Of a DNA stretch of 64,000 nucleotides, positions 20,781-29,287 are shown piece after piece. Within the stretch, counting starts at the first letter, position 1. Each line of letters opens with the position of its first letter. The DNA is from Skermanella stibiiresistens SB22 (GTDB lineage Bacteria > Pseudomonadota > Alphaproteobacteria > Azospirillales > Azospirillaceae). The stretch lies in contig NZ_AVFL01000022.1 in NCBI RefSeq assembly GCF_000576635.1, forward strand, positions 62,001 to 126,000, in the 5' to 3' direction. Position numbers and translations under genes: made by a program. Below the pieces are notes generated by a model, which was given only the letters and a program-made list of their open reading frames with translations, did not search any database and was not told where the DNA came from.

Positions 20781-21257
20781 TTAGTGGAGCGTGCGGCTCA
20801 TGGCGAGCAGGCGCTGGCCCAAGCCGTTGGAAACCGGCAAGTCGAAACGGTGCAGCACTTCACTGACGACCGCCGGGTCGGGCCGCCAGCGAAACTCGCG
20901 GTTGAGCCGGCCACGAGCCTTGTGGGCGAATACCACCAGAGACTGCGGATCGAGTGGTGGCGCCACTTGTGAGCGCTGGTCGGCGCAGCTTTCGACCATC
21001 AGCCTGATCATCAGGTCGCGCTTGGAAACGTCGATGAAACCGTCGTTGTCGAAATAGACCTTGGTGAAGGCGACATCGGACACCACCGGTGTCAGATCCG
21101 GCGATTCGACCACCACCACGGACACCATCTCGACACAGCGGCCCGCCAGCCCGGCGATCGGGGCTATCCGGTCGTCGGCGCGGTCGAAATCCCGATGAGA
21201 CAGCTCGATCAGGTCACCCGTCGATTGCCGTATCAGGTAACGGCGTCCCACCACCAT
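20781..21257 (-). CDS. Hypothetical protein
   Basis: 158 residues, soluble, no signal peptide or membrane segment. The ATG at 21,257 is preferred because it has a GGGGAGA site 6 bp upstream. Features visible: an N-terminal beta-rich part (VGRRYLIRQSTGDLIELSHRD) and a central VAFTKVYFDNDGFIDVSKRD. I do not recognise the family. It ends 15 bp before the small membrane protein gene, so the two may be co-transcribed. Confidence 0.6.
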   Translation of the reverse strand: MVVGRRYLIRQSTGDLIELSHRDFDRADDRIAPIAGLAGRCVEMVSVVVVESPDLTPVVSDVAFTKVYFDNDGFIDVSKRDLMIRLMVESCADQRSQVAPPLDPQSLVVFAHKARGRLNREFRWRPDPAVVSEVLHRFDLPVSNGLGQRLLAMSRTLH

Positions 21258-21308
21258 GGCAGTCTCCCCACCCAAAAGAGCCGCCGGCATGGGCTCGGCG
21301 GCACGGTT

Positions 21309-21860
21309 TCAGGATACAGGAATCGGTCGCCGCCGCGAAGATGATTCCGGTTGAAAATTAGGGTTGGAGCCATCCTCCCCGGCGGACGCCTCGGGCGCCG
21401 CATGGGGCGGCGCGGCGGGGATCGCCTCCGGCTGGCGGACCAGCCCCTTGGCGAGCAGTAGGCTGCCATTGACCCTGGTCTCGCCGGTGACGACCACGGC
21501 GAAGGCCGCCCGCGCCCTGTCGTAGAAGCCGAACCGGTCGATGCGGCCAATCGTCCAGCGCGGCCCCTCGAACCGCTCGACGATCTCGATGAATTGGCGG
21601 CAGATCTCCGACTGCTCGACTTCACCGGCCACGTCGACCATCCGGGTGTAGGGCGTGTCGAGCATGTCGTCCAGCGGCATGACCGACAGGATCGCCTCCA
21701 GCGCGCGGGGCGCGTCGACGCCGTCCAGCCGGACCACTCGGGCGCCCAGCGACACGGCGGGAAAGTTCTTGTCCACCAGCGCCAACTCGTCGCCATGGCC
21801 CATGGCGGCCAGGACATAGAGCAGGTCGGCGTGGAGAAGAGGGTCGAGCCCCTTGAGCAT
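21309..21860 (-). CDS. RbsD/FucU-family sugar mutarotase with a C-terminal extension
   Basis: 183 residues. The first 145 or so match the RbsD/FucU family: MLKGLDPLLHADLLYVLAAM, GHGDELALVDKNFPA with the catalytic-region histidine and aspartate, and GRIDRFGFYDRARAAFAVVV near the end. These proteins interconvert sugar anomers such as L-fucose. The last 35 residues, Pro/Ala/Ser/Arg-rich, are not part of the family and look unstructured. No fucose or ribose transport genes are nearby; an acyl-CoA ligase gene lies 70 bp upstream on the same strand. Confidence 0.85.
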   Translation of the reverse strand: MLKGLDPLLHADLLYVLAAMGHGDELALVDKNFPAVSLGARVVRLDGVDAPRALEAILSVMPLDDMLDTPYTRMVDVAGEVEQSEICRQFIEIVERFEGPRWTIGRIDRFGFYDRARAAFAVVVTGETRVNGSLLLAKGLVRQPEAIPAAPPHAAPEASAGEDGSNPNFQPESSSRRRPIPVS

Positions 21861-21930
21861 GGTCGGTCCCTTCGCGCGCTGATTTGGTTCGGCGGAGTCA
21901 ACCCCGCGGACCGGGCCGAGGTTGCACCGG

Positions 21931-23664
21931 TCAGGTGTTGCCCTTGGCGCCCTCCTGGGTGTCCCCTTTCGCGAGGTCGCGCAGCACGGTCTTCTGGATC
22001 TTGCCGGTCGAGGTTTTCGGCAGGCTCTGGAAGACGACGTGGCGCGGCACCTTGAAGTGGGCGAGGTGGTCGCGGCACCAGGCGATGATGGCGGCCTCGT
22101 CGACCGGTTCGGCACCCGGGGGAAGATCCGGCTTGAGGGTGACGAAGGCGCAGGGGGTCTCGCCCCATTTGGGGTCGGGCTGGGCCACCACGGCGGCCTC
22201 CAGCACGGCGGGATGGCGGTAGAGCGCCTCCTCGACCTCCAGCGAGGAGATGTTCTCGCCACCGGAGATGATGATGTCCTTGGAGCGGTCCTTGACCTCG
22301 ATGTAGCCGTCGGGATGCTTGACCGCCAAGTCGCCGGTCAGGAACCAGCCGGTGCCGAGCGCGTCCGCCGTGGCCTTGGGGTTCTTCAGGTAGCCCTTCA
22401 TCACCGTGTTGCCGCGCAGGCCGATCTCGCCGATCGTGGCGCCGTCGGCTGGGACGGGAGCGCCGGTCTCGGTGAACACGTCGACCCGGTCCATGGTTGG
22501 CAGCGGCACGCCCTGGCGCGCCTTCAGCCGGGCGCGGTCGCCCTGCGGCAGGTCCGCCCAGTCGATCTGCTCGGCGCAGATGGTCGCCGGACCATAGCAC
22601 TCGGTCAGGCCATAGAGATGGATGACGTCGAAACCGAGCGACGCCATCGCCTCCAGCACCGCGCTGGGCGGGGCGGCGCCACCCGTGCCGGCGGAGACCC
22701 GCGGCCGGGCCGCCGCCTCACGGGCGAATTCGGCGCGGAGGCCGGCGGGGGCGTTGACCAGCATGTTCAGCACGATCGGGGCGCCGCACATGTGGGTGAC
22801 GCCGTGGCGGACGATGGCGTCGAAGATGGCGGCGGCCTCGACCCGGCGCAGGCAGACATGGGTGCCGCCGGCGGCGGTGACGCCCCAGGTATAGGTCCAG
22901 CCGTTGCAGTGGAACATCGGCAGCGTCCAGAGATAGGCGCTCTCCGGCCGCAGGTTCAGGGTCCAGGCGTTGCCCAGCGCGTTGAGATAGGCGCCGCGGT
23001 GGTGATAGACGACACCCTTGGGGTTGCCGGTGGTGCCCGACGTGTAGTTGAGCGCGATGGCGTCCCATTCGTCCAGCGGCTCCATCCAGGCCGGTCCGGT
23101 CGGGTCGGTGCCGAACGCCGCGTCGGGATCGCCGCCCGCCAGGAAGGTCTCGTACTCGATGGCGCCCCAGCTGTGGGCCAGACTGTGCGGATGCCGGGCG
23201 TCGGGGTCTTCGATCTCGATCACCAGGATGTCGCGGCCCAGCCGCTCGATCGCGGCGGCGGCCGTTTCCCCCCATTCCCGGTCGACGATCAGCACGCGGG
23301 ACTCGCTGTGCTCCAGGATGAAGGTGATGGTCGCCGCGTCCAGCCGCGTGTTGAGCGCGTTGAGCACGGCGCCCGCCATCGGCACCCCGTAATGGGCCTC
23401 CAGCAGGGCCGGGATGTTGGGCGCCAGGACCGCCACCGTGTCGCCCCGCCGCACGCCCGCCGCGATCAGCGCCGCCGCGAACCGGCGGGCGCGGTCGTAA
23501 AGCTGGGCGTAGCTGGTGCGCCGGTCGCCATGGATCACCGCGACCTTGCCGGGATATATGGCCGCCGCCCGCCGCAGATATCCCAGCGGGCTGAGCGGGA
23601 CATGGTTGGCGGGGACGCGGCCGAGATCCTGTTCGAAGATCGACGGCGGGGTGGCGTGGCTCAT
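21931..23664 (-). CDS. AMP-dependent acyl-CoA synthetase
   Basis: 577-residue member of the acyl-adenylate family, which activates a carboxylic acid with ATP and joins it to CoA. The P-loop is YTSGTTGNPKGVVYHHRGAY, the adenylate motif HLYGLTECYGPATI, the hinge WFLTGDLAVKHPDGYIEVKDR, and the catalytic lysine region STGKIQKTVLRD closes the C-terminus. Overall resemblance is to medium-chain / 3-methylmercaptopropionyl-CoA ligases, but the acid substrate cannot be fixed. The start at 23,664 has an AGAGGAA ribosome-binding site. Confidence 0.9.
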   Translation of the reverse strand: MSHATPPSIFEQDLGRVPANHVPLSPLGYLRRAAAIYPGKVAVIHGDRRTSYAQLYDRARRFAAALIAAGVRRGDTVAVLAPNIPALLEAHYGVPMAGAVLNALNTRLDAATITFILEHSESRVLIVDREWGETAAAAIERLGRDILVIEIEDPDARHPHSLAHSWGAIEYETFLAGGDPDAAFGTDPTGPAWMEPLDEWDAIALNYTSGTTGNPKGVVYHHRGAYLNALGNAWTLNLRPESAYLWTLPMFHCNGWTYTWGVTAAGGTHVCLRRVEAAAIFDAIVRHGVTHMCGAPIVLNMLVNAPAGLRAEFAREAAARPRVSAGTGGAAPPSAVLEAMASLGFDVIHLYGLTECYGPATICAEQIDWADLPQGDRARLKARQGVPLPTMDRVDVFTETGAPVPADGATIGEIGLRGNTVMKGYLKNPKATADALGTGWFLTGDLAVKHPDGYIEVKDRSKDIIISGGENISSLEVEEALYRHPAVLEAAVVAQPDPKWGETPCAFVTLKPDLPPGAEPVDEAAIIAWCRDHLAHFKVPRHVVFQSLPKTSTGKIQKTVLRDLAKGDTQEGAKGNT

Positions 23665-23719
23665 GGCGGGGCGGTTCCTCTGGGTGTTTCTCATGAATCC
23701 CGTTTTCGGGACGGCCAGC

Positions 23720-24523
23720 TTACCACGTTGGCAGGATCGTGCCCTTGAAGCGTTCCAGGACGAACTCGCGGGTTTCGGGCGAGCGGTAGATCTCGATGTA
23801 GCGCTTGATCCGGGCGTCCTCGGCGCGGTCGCGGCGGGCGACCCAGACGAGGTTCCATTTGGACTTCTCGTCCTCCAGCACCAGCGACTTCTTCGGGTCC
23901 AGGCCGGCCAGGACCGCGTAGTTGAGCGTGATGATGGCGGCTTGCACGTCGTCCAGCGAGCGCGGCAGCTGGGCGGCGTCCAGCTCGATGAACTTGAGCT
24001 TGCGCGGGTTGTCGTTGATGTCGGCCAGCGAGGCGTCCAGCCCGACGCCGTCGCGGAGCGTGACCAGCCCGGCCTTCTCGATCAGGAACAGGGCGCGGGC
24101 GGCGTTGGTGGGATCGTTGGGGATGGCGACGGTGGCGCCCTGCTTGATGTCGTCGGCGCTGGTGACCTTGCTGGAATAGAGGCCCATGGGGACCACGATG
24201 CTGTCCGCCACCGGGACCAGATCGTAGCCGCGCTGCTTGATCTGGTTGTTGAGGTAGGGCACGTGCTGGAAGTTGTTGGCGTCGATGTCGCCATCGGACA
24301 GAGCGGCGTTCAACATGTTCCAGTCGGTGAATTCCACGACCTTGACCTCCAGCCCTTCCTTGGCGGCAGTCTTGGCGGCGAATTCCAGGATCTCGCCATA
24401 GGGGCCGGAGGAGACGCCGATCTTGAGCGGTTCCGCCGCGGAGGCCGGCGCGACGGCCAGGGCCAGCAGCCCGGCCATGGTCAGCAGCCCGGCGGCGGCG
24501 AAGTTCTTGAAAGCCCTGTTCAT
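23720..24523 (-). CDS. metQ: MetQ/NlpA-family substrate-binding protein (D/L-methionine type)
   Basis: 267 residues with a Sec signal peptide (NRAFKNFAAAGLLTMAGLLALAVAPASA), not a clear lipobox. The NlpA family core is clear: LKIGVSSGPYGEILEFAAK, FTDWNMLNAALSDGDIDANNFQH, KVTSADDIKQGATVAIPNDP and NYAVLAGLDP. It should deliver methionine or a related ligand to a MetNI ABC importer, but no metN or metI is in the window. The start has a GGGGAA site. A promoter with an inverted repeat lies about 90 bp upstream. Confidence 0.9.
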   Translation of the reverse strand: MNRAFKNFAAAGLLTMAGLLALAVAPASAAEPLKIGVSSGPYGEILEFAAKTAAKEGLEVKVVEFTDWNMLNAALSDGDIDANNFQHVPYLNNQIKQRGYDLVPVADSIVVPMGLYSSKVTSADDIKQGATVAIPNDPTNAARALFLIEKAGLVTLRDGVGLDASLADINDNPRKLKFIELDAAQLPRSLDDVQAAIITLNYAVLAGLDPKKSLVLEDEKSKWNLVWVARRDRAEDARIKRYIEIYRSPETREFVLERFKGTILPTW

Positions 24524-24609
24524 GATGTTTTCCCCATTTCTCAATTACGCGTTTTGAACTGTGCTTTCTGTCGGCGGTCACGCCGGTCATCGGCTCGGTT
24601 GGTGTGGAA

Positions 24610-24638
24610 CTCGTATGATTCACATTGGAGAATGTCAA
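24610..24638 (-). promoter_or_regulatory. Promoter of metQ with overlapping inverted repeat
   Basis: On the minus strand TTGACA (24,638-24,633), 17 bp, then TACGAG (24,615-24,610). A perfect 5-bp inverted repeat ACATT-CTCC-AATGT (24,622-24,635) overlaps the -35 box and could be a repressor site. No SAM-riboswitch structure was recognised in the 90-base leader. Confidence 0.5.
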
Positions 24639-24742
24639 ATACTTTGAAACCATCTTTGTGTCGCGGTGGTTTGACGCGGCTCGGCGGCTTCCGTATTGAT
24701 CGGGAAGGTGACAGCGGCATCACGGTTGGGAGTAGGCGCGCG

Positions 24743-25294
24743 ATGGGTATGGGTGTGGGTAGGGTTGTGGCCGTCAGCCTCGGCACGGGGCATCATTTCA
24801 GCAAGCCGGTCCAGGACAAGGTGACGCTTCTCGCCGGCCTGGGAGTGGAGGGCGATGCCCATATGGGCGCTACCGACCAGCACCTGTTCCACAAGCGGAA
24901 GAACCCGGACCAGCCGAACCTGCGCCAAGTCCACCTGATCCACGCCGAACTGCTCGACACGGTGGCGGCGGCCGGCTTCACCGTGGGACCCGGCGAGTTG
25001 GGCGAGAACGTCACGACGCGTGGCGTCGATCTGCTGGGGCTGCCGACCGGGACCCGGCTGCGGCTGGGTGGCGAGGCGGTGATCGAGGTGACTGGCCTGC
25101 GGAACCCGTGCGTTCAGATCGACCGGTACCAGAAGGGCCTGCAAAAGCAGCTGATGGACAAGGACGCGGAGGGCAGGCTGATCCGCAAGTCGGGCGTGAT
25201 GGCGATCGTGCTGACCGGCGGTGTCGTCCATCCCGGCGACGTCATCCAGGTCGACCTGCCGCCGGAGCCGCACCGGGCGCTGGAACCGGTCTGA
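24743..25294 (+). CDS. MOSC-domain protein
   Basis: 183 residues with the molybdenum cofactor sulfurase C-terminal (MOSC) fold: GVEGDAHMGATDQHLF, GPGELGENVTTRGVDLLGLP, and the conserved cysteine in TGLRNPCVQIDRYQKGLQ. Stand-alone MOSC proteins (YiiM/YuaD-like) act on N-hydroxylated or sulfur-bearing substrates and bind the molybdenum cofactor. The first of several close ATG/GTG codons (24,743) is used, after GGGAGTAGG. No molybdenum enzyme genes are adjacent. Confidence 0.85.
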   Translation: MGMGVGRVVAVSLGTGHHFSKPVQDKVTLLAGLGVEGDAHMGATDQHLFHKRKNPDQPNLRQVHLIHAELLDTVAAAGFTVGPGELGENVTTRGVDLLGLPTGTRLRLGGEAVIEVTGLRNPCVQIDRYQKGLQKQLMDKDAEGRLIRKSGVMAIVLTGGVVHPGDVIQVDLPPEPHRALEPV

Positions 25295-25580
25295 CGCCGG
25301 GGCGGTGGGCAGGCGCCCCCCCCCACATGCTTACAAAATGTCATCATTCGTCATGATGGCGTGGGGTGGTCCGGCTGGAATGGCGGGGGCGGGGTGGCTT
25401 GCCCCAGGGCACGGAGGAGCGTTTCGGCCGGGCGGCCGATCGGGCGAAAGCGGGCATGACGGAGGCTCTTCGGTCGGTTGATCCGTGGAGGTTACGCTTT
25501 ACTGGCTTGGATTACAATCCTATTGAGGATGAGTAGTCTGAATGGCTGGGGCATGCCAGCATCCCTGATCGAGAAAATCC
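25295..25580. other. Gene-free stretch upstream of the LOV kinase
   Basis: About 290 bases without a supported gene. It holds a run of nine C (25,316-25,324), an imperfect ATCAT/ATGAT inverted repeat near 25,340, and, at the right edge, the near-match stress promoter listed next. Confidence 0.5.
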
Positions 25581-25605
25581 GGGACATATTTAAACTGAGC
25601 GTGTT
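25581..25605 (+). promoter_or_regulatory. Near-match EcfG promoter upstream of the LOV kinase
   Basis: GGGAC, 17 bases, then GTT, one mismatch from GGAAC-N17-GTT, 45 bp before the start codon. LOV and HWE-type kinases often belong to the general stress circuit, so the site is plausible but weak. Confidence 0.3.
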
Positions 25606-25650
25606 GCTGACGCTGGGTGACGACAACCCGAGCGGTATGATTGGCAGGCC

Positions 25651-26736
25651 ATGGACAACGAAGCACCCAGAACCGACGATGCTGACGCTGTTCCTCCGAA
25701 CTTCGCGACTTGGCCTCTGGGCGAAGTGATCCGGCAGTCCCATACGCCGACCGTCCTGACCAACCCAAGTCTGCCCGATAACCCGATCATCCTGGTCAAC
25801 GAGGCTTTCCTGAGCCTGACCGGTTACGAGCGCGACGAGGTCATGGGGCGCAATTGCCGCTTCCTGGCTGGGGAGGAGACCGATGTGGAGGTCAGCGGCA
25901 AAATCCGCTTGGCCGTCCAGGAAAGCCGTCCCATAACCGCGACGCTGCTGAACCATCGCAAGGACGGCTCGCGGTTCTGGAGCGAGTTGCACATCAGTCC
26001 CATCCTCGACGAGACCGGCACGCTGGTCTTCTTCGTCGGCTATCAGCGGGACATCACGTGGAAGGTGGAAGCCGACGAGGCCCTGCGCGACGCGCACGCC
26101 GAAATCGGAAAGCGCCTGGCCGAACGCGAGGATCTGATCCGGGAGATCCAGCATAGGGTTCGCAACAACCTGCAAACCATCATCAGCCTGCTCCACCTGG
26201 AGCGGCGCCGCGGCGATCCGGCGGTGCGCGAGAGGGTCGGCGTCATCGCGCGGCGCGTGGGCGTGCTGGGCAGCATCCACGAACAGTTGGAGGCCTTCGG
26301 CAACTGGAACACCATCGACTTCGGGCGGCATCTGCGCGAGACCAGCGCCGCGTTCGCCAACCTGTTCGAGGACACGGTCGCGATCGAGGTCGACGCCGAT
26401 CCGTTCATCTGCGATGTCCAAACGGCGGTGTCCCTGGGGTTGATCACAAACGAGCTGATCTCCGCCCAGTTGGATCTGGTATCGAGGGGTGACGCGTCGC
26501 GGCGGGGCGAGATCCGGGTTGTCTTCAGGCATCGGGAAGACGCGGGAGTGGTCGAACTGACGGTCAAGATCGTGGGTGCCGGAACCATCCCGCGGTTGGT
26601 CAGCGATGCCCTTCAGCCAAGCGACATCGTCGACGCGCTGGTTGAGGGGATCGGCGCCGAACTGGTTCTCGATGGTGGCGAGACCCCGACCATGATGCTT
26701 GTCGTGCCGGCGCGGAACCTCATGACCGAGCGTTAG
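25651..26736 (+). CDS. LOV-domain blue-light sensor histidine kinase (HisKA_2/HWE-like) with degenerate ATPase domain
   Basis: 361 residues. The LOV domain (about 25-138) has the photoactive cysteine in GRNCRFLAGEETD (C69) and the flavin-binding NHRKDGSRFWSELHISPI segment. A helical linker leads to the phosphoacceptor histidine H168 in EIQHRVRNNLQTIISLL, typical of HisKA_2. The ATPase domain keeps SLGLITNELI (N267) but then reads SAQLDLVSRG where the family has TNALKH, the DxGxG box is replaced by VKIVGAGTIP, and no clear GLGL lid is seen. It may be a weak kinase, a phosphatase, or a partner-dependent sensor. No response regulator is adjacent. Confidence 0.85.
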   Translation: MDNEAPRTDDADAVPPNFATWPLGEVIRQSHTPTVLTNPSLPDNPIILVNEAFLSLTGYERDEVMGRNCRFLAGEETDVEVSGKIRLAVQESRPITATLLNHRKDGSRFWSELHISPILDETGTLVFFVGYQRDITWKVEADEALRDAHAEIGKRLAEREDLIREIQHRVRNNLQTIISLLHLERRRGDPAVRERVGVIARRVGVLGSIHEQLEAFGNWNTIDFGRHLRETSAAFANLFEDTVAIEVDADPFICDVQTAVSLGLITNELISAQLDLVSRGDASRRGEIRVVFRHREDAGVVELTVKIVGAGTIPRLVSDALQPSDIVDALVEGIGAELVLDGGETPTMMLVVPARNLMTER

Positions 26737-27098
26737 GATAAACGCCCTTGCTCCGGCGGGTTTTCCCCTGCGGGGTTTGTCGGGGTGGGGTGGACTGTTG
26801 GCGGGCGGGTGGCGGAGAATGCCGACGCGATGGATGACTTTGCCATCATAACCTTGGCTACCGCCGTATGGATCGGAGCGATTCGACGAAGTTGGACCCC
26901 CTTGGCGCACGTTCGTAGACGACTTTCGACGCTTCTATCCCTATTATCGTTTTGTTATCTTCAAAGAGTGTGTGTTGTATTTGCGGAACGTGCGAGTTCA
27001 CCAATATAAGAAGACATCCGAAGTGATTATCAATGCTAAATTAAGTATCCGGTATCGTTTGTTTCCGCGCCAGTGCGATTGGCTTCTTATCTAGGCGG
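26737..27098. other. Gene-free, increasingly AT-rich stretch
   Basis: No supported gene. Base composition shifts from GC-rich to clearly AT-rich from about 26,930 onward (many AT-only tetramers), marking the left edge of the compositional island that carries the subtilase genes. No direct repeats or tRNA that would define an insertion site were found. Confidence 0.5.
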
Positions 27099-27338
27099 TC
27101 ACTGAATTTGGTCGATGGGTGGTGGGGTACGGATGTGGCGGGAAACTTCGACGGCGGAGACCCCTTCGATTTCCCTTAAGCTATCGAACACATCGCTTTC
27201 GATCAGTCCAGTGACAGTCCCGGTCAAGGGCATCTCCTGCTCAACCTGTAAGCCGGCTCGGCGACACGCACGGATCACTTCGTCAAACTTGTCCATTTTG
27301 TCGTCAGCTATCAACACATTCACGGTGATTTTGGGCAT
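27099..27338 (-). CDS. Small I9-propeptide-like protein, probable inhibitor/chaperone of the adjacent subtilase
   Basis: 79 residues, beta-alpha-beta-beta-alpha-beta pattern: ITVNVLIADD, helix KMDKFDEVIRACRRAGLQVE, then TGTVTGLIES, helix DVFDSLREIEG and VSAVEVSR, with a PPPIDQIQ tail. This ferredoxin-like order is that of subtilisin propeptides (inhibitor I9), and the gene lies directly downstream of a subtilase gene (120 bp). No signal peptide. ATG at 27,338 with a GGGAGTG site is preferred over a GTG three codons earlier. Function inferred from fold pattern and context; not recognised by name. Confidence 0.6.
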   Translation of the reverse strand: MPKITVNVLIADDKMDKFDEVIRACRRAGLQVEQEMPLTGTVTGLIESDVFDSLREIEGVSAVEVSRHIRTPPPIDQIQ

Positions 27339-27458
27339 GGATAACACTCCCGACTTTTCATGAGTGGAATCAGTGATGCACCGGCAGCAACGTACCCGCG
27401 TGGCATCGCCTAAGCAGATGCCACGCGGGAGTTTTCCTGTGGCGGACAGCGACGCGTC

Positions 27459-28847
27459 TCAGGGCGCTTGTACAAACCCCGCGCCGACATCGCGGCTAGG
27501 TAAACCCAGACGGCGCGCCGTCTGTGCCAGTACCTGTAACAACGCCCGTCCGCGAGCGTCCGGGTCCGCCTCAGCGACCAGCGCCGCGATACCAGCTACG
27601 TGCGGGGTAGCCATGCTGGTGCCCCGGAGTCGACGATACAGGGTTGGCCGCGGCCATGAAGAGTAAACGTCGACTCCAGGTGCTGCGATGTCGACCTGAC
27701 CGCCATCTGGATTCAACCCGCCGCACGAGAATGAAGCAACTTGACCCTGGGCGTCGACCGCACCAACCGCCATGATCGATGGACAATTGGCCGGATGCCC
27801 GACAGGGGCAATGAATCCCGGCCGTTCGCTTTCATTACCGGCAGCCGCGATAATGACGGTACCGGCAGCCAATGCCCGACTGGCTACCCGCTCGAAAATC
27901 CGGGAAAAAGTCTGTCCGGTTCCGACTGGCGCACCAAGCGACATGGAAATCACCGCGCATCGGTTGCGTATTGCCCATTCGATACCTTGCAGGATACCTC
28001 CATCCCGGCCACTACCTTGGTTGCTCAGTACCTTGCCCGCATAAATCTCGGCATTGTGGGCGATACCGTAACGGGGCAGTGTGCTGGGCTGGCGTGAGCC
28101 GCAGGCCGTGCCAATGCAGTGGGTACCATGGCCGTGACCGTCCTGGGCTTCCTCGCCTTTGATGAAAGACTGGGCCACAATGCGACGGCCTAGAAAGTCA
28201 GGATGCTGGAGATCCATGCCGGTATCCAGAACGGCCACCCGGATGCCACGGCCGCTGTACTGCGAAGCGGTCACTTTGGTTGATTGTAGACCCCAAGTGT
28301 ACTGGGACTCGTCAAGCGCGAGCGCGGCTCCCTGCGAGGTTTCCATTTGGGTATCACCAACTATGCTCGTAACGAGATGGTTGATGGCGTCACGATAACC
28401 TAGAAGGTACTCAAGCGATCCAGGCGAGTGTTCCACCGGACCATGCCGCAGCATGGGCGGTGGCAAGTCGGATATCGCATGGTCCTGCAGAGCATAGACA
28501 ACTCGCTCGGCCTCAATGGCGAGAATGCCCGATCCCTCCTCAGCGGCAGCTAAACTTAGCGATTGTATCTGGTCCGGCGGCGTATTGACCACGGCGACGC
28601 CCAATTCCTGCAAAAGGATGGCATCGGCGTCACCGACTTTTTCAGGGTCGATCATGCCTTCGGCAAAATCAGCCGTGCTTGTGACGCGCATCCCTGCGAT
28701 ATTGGTCAATGCCTTGCCGCCCGCCTTGGACTCCTCTGAGCGCAACAGGACGAGGTAGCGGCCTGTCGTCCCTGGAATTGGAACATCCGAGCGGTCTTCT
28801 CCCCCCGATGAACCACCATCATCGCCTTCTCGCGTTCGCTTGGGCAT
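27459..28847 (-). CDS. Subtilisin-like serine peptidase (S8), no signal peptide
   Basis: 462 residues. Catalytic triad in family motifs: Asp208 in RVAVLDTGMDLQHPDF, His240 in DGHGHGTHCIGT, Ser411 in GTSMATPHVAGIAALVA; oxyanion asparagine in IIAAAGNESERPG. The N-terminal 130 residues (GRYLVLLRS, then GVAVVNTPPDQIQSLSLAA and GILAIEAERVVYAL) resemble a built-in I9-type prodomain. There is no signal peptide, so the enzyme is probably cytoplasmic or leaves by another route. Lower GC than the flanks suggests transfer. It lies between a beta-rich unknown protein gene and the inhibitor-like gene, all on the minus strand. Confidence 0.92.
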   Translation of the reverse strand: MPKRTREGDDGGSSGGEDRSDVPIPGTTGRYLVLLRSEESKAGGKALTNIAGMRVTSTADFAEGMIDPEKVGDADAILLQELGVAVVNTPPDQIQSLSLAAAEEGSGILAIEAERVVYALQDHAISDLPPPMLRHGPVEHSPGSLEYLLGYRDAINHLVTSIVGDTQMETSQGAALALDESQYTWGLQSTKVTASQYSGRGIRVAVLDTGMDLQHPDFLGRRIVAQSFIKGEEAQDGHGHGTHCIGTACGSRQPSTLPRYGIAHNAEIYAGKVLSNQGSGRDGGILQGIEWAIRNRCAVISMSLGAPVGTGQTFSRIFERVASRALAAGTVIIAAAGNESERPGFIAPVGHPANCPSIMAVGAVDAQGQVASFSCGGLNPDGGQVDIAAPGVDVYSSWPRPTLYRRLRGTSMATPHVAGIAALVAEADPDARGRALLQVLAQTARRLGLPSRDVGAGFVQAP

Positions 28848-28885
28848 GGTAATCCTCCAGTGTATTTTGACGTTCAGTCAGAAAT

Positions 28886-29287
28886 CTAGGGATTTATCAC
28901 CAAGTAATCGACAGATAGACGAATTGGGGAATTCCAATCGATATCCAGCCAGATACCGACTGAACCATTTGCTGGCGCAACATTGAACAGTGTATATTTA
29001 GCTGAGCCGAGAAATTTCCCTCCTCCTGGCGCTCCTTCGCCAATTGAGACAAAAACTCTCGAGTTGGCTGTGATGGCGCCCCAGTTTAATGTAAGTCTTT
29101 GTCCATGATTCCGGTCACCCCAATCGTGACGATAGGTGAAGCCTGTTCCGCTGAGATCCGCCGGCCTCACTCCTGTGCCCGCTTCCTTGCCAAAAGAACG
29201 GACCTCCTGCTCAATGACCTCATGTGTGTCTTCATACGCAAGTCCTGAGAAAGGAGAAGATGAGTCAGACTGCCTATTCTGGTCCAT
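28886..29287 (-). CDS. Beta-rich hypothetical protein upstream of the subtilase
   Basis: 133 residues, no cysteine, no signal peptide. The C-terminal 80 residues alternate hydrophobic and polar positions with many Gly/Asn/Trp (HGQRLTLNWGAITANSRVFV, GKFLGSAKYTLFNVAP, VGIWLDIDW, SPIRLSVDYLVI), as in a beta-sandwich. The N-terminal 50 residues are polar and acidic and look flexible. It ends 38 bp before the subtilase start and could be its substrate, cofactor or target-binding partner. Family not recognised. Confidence 0.6.
   Translation of the reverse strand: MDQNRQSDSSSPFSGLAYEDTHEVIEQEVRSFGKEAGTGVRPADLSGTGFTYRHDWGDRNHGQRLTLNWGAITANSRVFVSIGEGAPGGGKFLGSAKYTLFNVAPANGSVGIWLDIDWNSPIRLSVDYLVINP

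Noticed and set aside
24524-24700. SAM riboswitch in the metQ leader
   Set aside because: The leader is about 90 bases and lacks the conserved sequences of SAM-I, SAM-II or SAM/SAH switches.
25316-25324. Poly-C tract as a phase-variation switch
   Set aside because: It lies between genes, 22 bp after a stop codon and over 300 bp before the next start, so length changes would not switch a frame or shift a promoter spacing.
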